Shown here in pieces: positions 3,112 to 5,037 of a stretch of 5,037 nucleotides of DNA; the stretch's first letter is position 1; every line of letters begins with the position of its first letter. The notes beneath the pieces are model-generated. The model made no database searches. It worked only from the letters and a program-made list of their open reading frames with translations, and was not told the DNA's origin. Source of the stretch: Oscillospiraceae bacterium (lineage in GTDB: Bacteria; Bacillota_A; Clostridia; Oscillospirales; Oscillospiraceae); assembly GCA_017550765.1 (NCBI GenBank), contig JAFZOC010000251.1, positions 1 through 5,037 of the forward strand. Reading direction: 5' to 3'. The translations under genes were made by a program, and so were the position numbers.

Positions 3112-5037
3112 ATGAAAAAGGAACGGATCAGAGAGCCCGTGAAAAAGGGCGTGGCCAGAGTGCCCGTCGTCATGCAGATGGAGGCGCTGGAGTGCGGCGC
3201 CGCCGCGCTGGCGATGGTGATGGCCTACTATGGGAAATGGGTGCCGCTGGAACAGGTGCGCCTGGACTGCGGCGTCTCCCGGGACGGCTCCAACGCCCGG
3301 AACATCCTCATCGCCGCCCGCAGCTACGGCTTCGAGGCGGAGGGCTACCGCTGCGAGACGGAGTCCCTGCGGCAGGAGATCGCCCTGCCCTGCATCATCC
3401 ACTGGAACTTCGACCACTTCGTGGTCCTGCGCGGTTTCCGCGGCAGATACGCGCTGCTGAACGACCCTGCCCGCGGCGACGTGAAGGTGAGCATGGAGGA
3501 GTTCGACGCCGCCTTCACCGGCGTCTGCCTGCAGATCGTCCCCGGGAGCGCGTTCCGGCCCGACGGCAGGCGCAAGAGCACCGTCGCCTTTGCCCGCAAG
3601 CGTCTGACAGGCGCCGGGGCGGCGGTGGCCTTCGTCATGCTCTCCACGGCGATCGTATCGCTCTTCGGCATCATCCAGCCGATCTTCTCCAACTTCTTCA
3701 TCGACCGGCTCCTTACCGGGGAGAACCGGGAACTGCTGATGCCCTTTCTGATCGTGCTGGCCCTGATCGGCGCGGCCCAGATCCTGGTGGCCTGGATCCA
3801 GGCGATCTACTCGCTGAAGATCGCCGGCAAGATGGCCATCGTGGGCAGCAGCACCTTCATGTGGAAGCTGCTGCGCATGCCCATGTCCTTCTTCTCCCAG
3901 CGTCTGGCCGGCGACATCATGCTGCGCCTGGGGGCCAACGCCTCCATCGCGGGGACCCTGGTCAACACCTTCGCCCCGCTGCTGCTGAACACCGGGATGC
4001 TGTTCTTCTACCTGGTGGTCATGCTGCGCTACAGCGTGCGGATGACGGTCGTGGGCGTCGCCACGATCGTGCTGCAGCTGATCGTCTCCCAGATCATCGC
4101 CGCCAAGCGCGTGAACATCACCCGCGTACAGCTGCGCGACAGCGGCAAGCTCTCCTCGGCCACCATGTCCGGGATCCAGATGGTGGAGACCATCAAGGCC
4201 AGCGGCGCGGAGAACGGCTTCTTCCAGAAATGGGCGGGCTTCCAGGCCTCTGTCAACGCCTCCCGGGTGCGCTTCGCCAGGATGGACCAGTATCTGGGCG
4301 CCATCCCGGCGCTGCTGAGCTCCTTCGCGGGCTCCGTCGTCCTGGTGATGGGCGTGTACGAGGCCGTCCAGGGCCGCTTCACCATCGGCATGATCCTGAC
4401 CTTCCAGGGCTTTTTGAGCGCCTTCATGGCCCCCGCCATGACCCTAATCTCCGCGGGCCAGTCCATCCAGGAGATGCGCACCGACATGGAGCGCGTGGAG
4501 GACGTGATGGAGTACCCCGCCGACGAGCCCTTCGCCAGCGAGCCCCCGGGCGAGGAGGAGGCCTACGCCAAGCTCTCGGGCGAGGTGGAGATGCGCGGCG
4601 TCTCCTTCGGCTACGCCCCCCTGGGCGAGCCTCTGATCCGGGACTTCTCCCTGCATGTCGCCCCCGGCAGCCGGGTGGCCTTCGTGGGCAGCTCCGGCTG
4701 CGGCAAATCGACCCTGGCCAAGCTCATCTCCGGGCTGTATCAGCCCTGGAGCGGGGAGATCCTCTTCGACGGCAAGCCGATCTCCCAGATCGACAAGGGC
4801 GTCTTCACCGGCTCCGTCGCCGTGGTGGACCAGGACATCGTGCTCTTCGAGGACAGCGTGGCCGGCAACATCAAGATGTGGGACCGCTCGATCGAGGACT
4901 TCGAGATGATCCTGGCCGCCCGGGACGCCCAGATCTACGACGACATCATGGCCCGGGAGGGCGGCTTCGCCGGCAAGATCTCCGAGGGCGGCCGGGACCT
5001 CTCCGGCGGCCAGCGGCAGCGTCTGGAGATCGCCCGG
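3112..5037 (+). CDS. NHLM/NHLP-type peptidase-permease-ATPase ABC transporter (C-terminus beyond window)
   Basis: 642 codons are visible with no stop. Order: C39 peptidase at about 16-145, six membrane segments (about 167-190, 208-233, 282-305, 311-330, 394-419, 424-449), then the ATPase. In the peptidase, Q22 (oxyanion hole), C28 in MEALECGAAALAMV, H102 in NFDHFVVL and D118 in LLNDPA give a complete catalytic set. In the ATPase, Walker A GSSGCGKST is at 526-534, the Q-loop Gln is Q574 in VVDQD, and the signature LSGGQRQR is at 630-637. The window ends before Walker B and the H-loop, so roughly 70 residues are missing compared with the family. Family role: remove leader peptides at Gly-Gly-type sites and export the peptide across the cytoplasmic membrane. 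Features such as RVPVVMQMEALECGAAAL and ALLNDPARGDVKVSMEEFDAAFTG favour the NHLM bacteriocin group. ATG 3112 follows GAGGG, which overlaps the previous stop codon. Confidence 0.93.
   Translation, partial: MKKERIREPVKKGVARVPVVMQMEALECGAAALAMVMAYYGKWVPLEQVRLDCGVSRDGSNARNILIAARSYGFEAEGYRCETESLRQEIALPCIIHWNFDHFVVLRGFRGRYALLNDPARGDVKVSMEEFDAAFTGVCLQIVPGSAFRPDGRRKSTVAFARKRLTGAGAAVAFVMLSTAIVSLFGIIQPIFSNFFIDRLLTGENRELLMPFLIVLALIGAAQILVAWIQAIYSLKIAGKMAIVGSSTFMWKLLRMPMSFFSQRLAGDIMLRLGANASIAGTLVNTFAPLLLNTGMLFFYLVVMLRYSVRMTVVGVATIVLQLIVSQIIAAKRVNITRVQLRDSGKLSSATMSGIQMVETIKASGAENGFFQKWAGFQASVNASRVRFARMDQYLGAIPALLSSFAGSVVLVMGVYEAVQGRFTIGMILTFQGFLSAFMAPAMTLISAGQSIQEMRTDMERVEDVMEYPADEPFASEPPGEEEAYAKLSGEVEMRGVSFGYAPLGEPLIRDFSLHVAPGSRVAFVGSSGCGKSTLAKLISGLYQPWSGEILFDGKPISQIDKGVFTGSVAVVDQDIVLFEDSVAGNIKMWDRSIEDFEMILAARDAQIYDDIMAREGGFAGKISEGGRDLSGGQRQRLEIAR

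Noticed and set aside
3345..4656. Several minus-strand open frames opposite the ABC transporter
   Set aside because: They are antisense shadows. The plus frame carries the full C39, membrane and ATPase motifs without interruption.

Overview
The window is GC-rich with strong G/C preference at third codon positions. It combines near-perfect AAGGAGG-type Shine-Dalgarno sites, sigma-A-like promoters, an NHLM/NHLP-type peptide exporter and a VTC/DUF4956 gene pair. This mix best fits a GC-rich Gram-positive anaerobe of the Clostridia type. That is an inference from gene families and signals; the species cannot be read from the sequence.

Left arm (1-1106, minus strand): a two-gene operon encodes a VTC-domain polyphosphate polymerase-like protein and, overlapping its 3' end by 17 nt, the first 62 residues of a DUF4956 membrane protein that runs off the left edge. 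An AT-rich gap (about 930-1060) holds the likely start region of this operon and the intrinsic terminator of the next gene upstream.

Centre (1107-2126, minus strand): a YrbG-like CaCA-family sodium/calcium antiporter with both alpha-repeats. It carries a perfect 27-bp tandem duplication that adds an acidic 9-residue repeat to its central loop. The 559-bp gap 2127-2685 has no convincing gene. It contains two outward-facing promoters with extended -10 elements, two imperfect tandem repeat arrays (24 bp x 3 and 21 bp x 4) between them, and long leaders with predicted RNA structure on both sides.

Right arm (2686-5037, plus strand): an export operon of the NHLM bacteriocin/RiPP type. A 138-residue single-pass membrane protein resembles an HlyD/NHLM secretion protein with its whole middle removed. 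Nine nt downstream begins a C39 peptidase-ABC transporter with intact Cys-His-Asp catalytic residues; the window ends just after its ABC signature. The peptidase-ATPase is expected to cut the leader from a peptide at a double-Gly-type site and export it, with the short protein as membrane partner. No precursor peptide or modifying enzyme lies inside the window; they would be expected further right.

The most notable points are the miniaturised HlyD-like partner, the structured 57-nt leader element ahead of the export operon, the repeat arrays between the two promoters, and the in-frame repeat in the antiporter loop.
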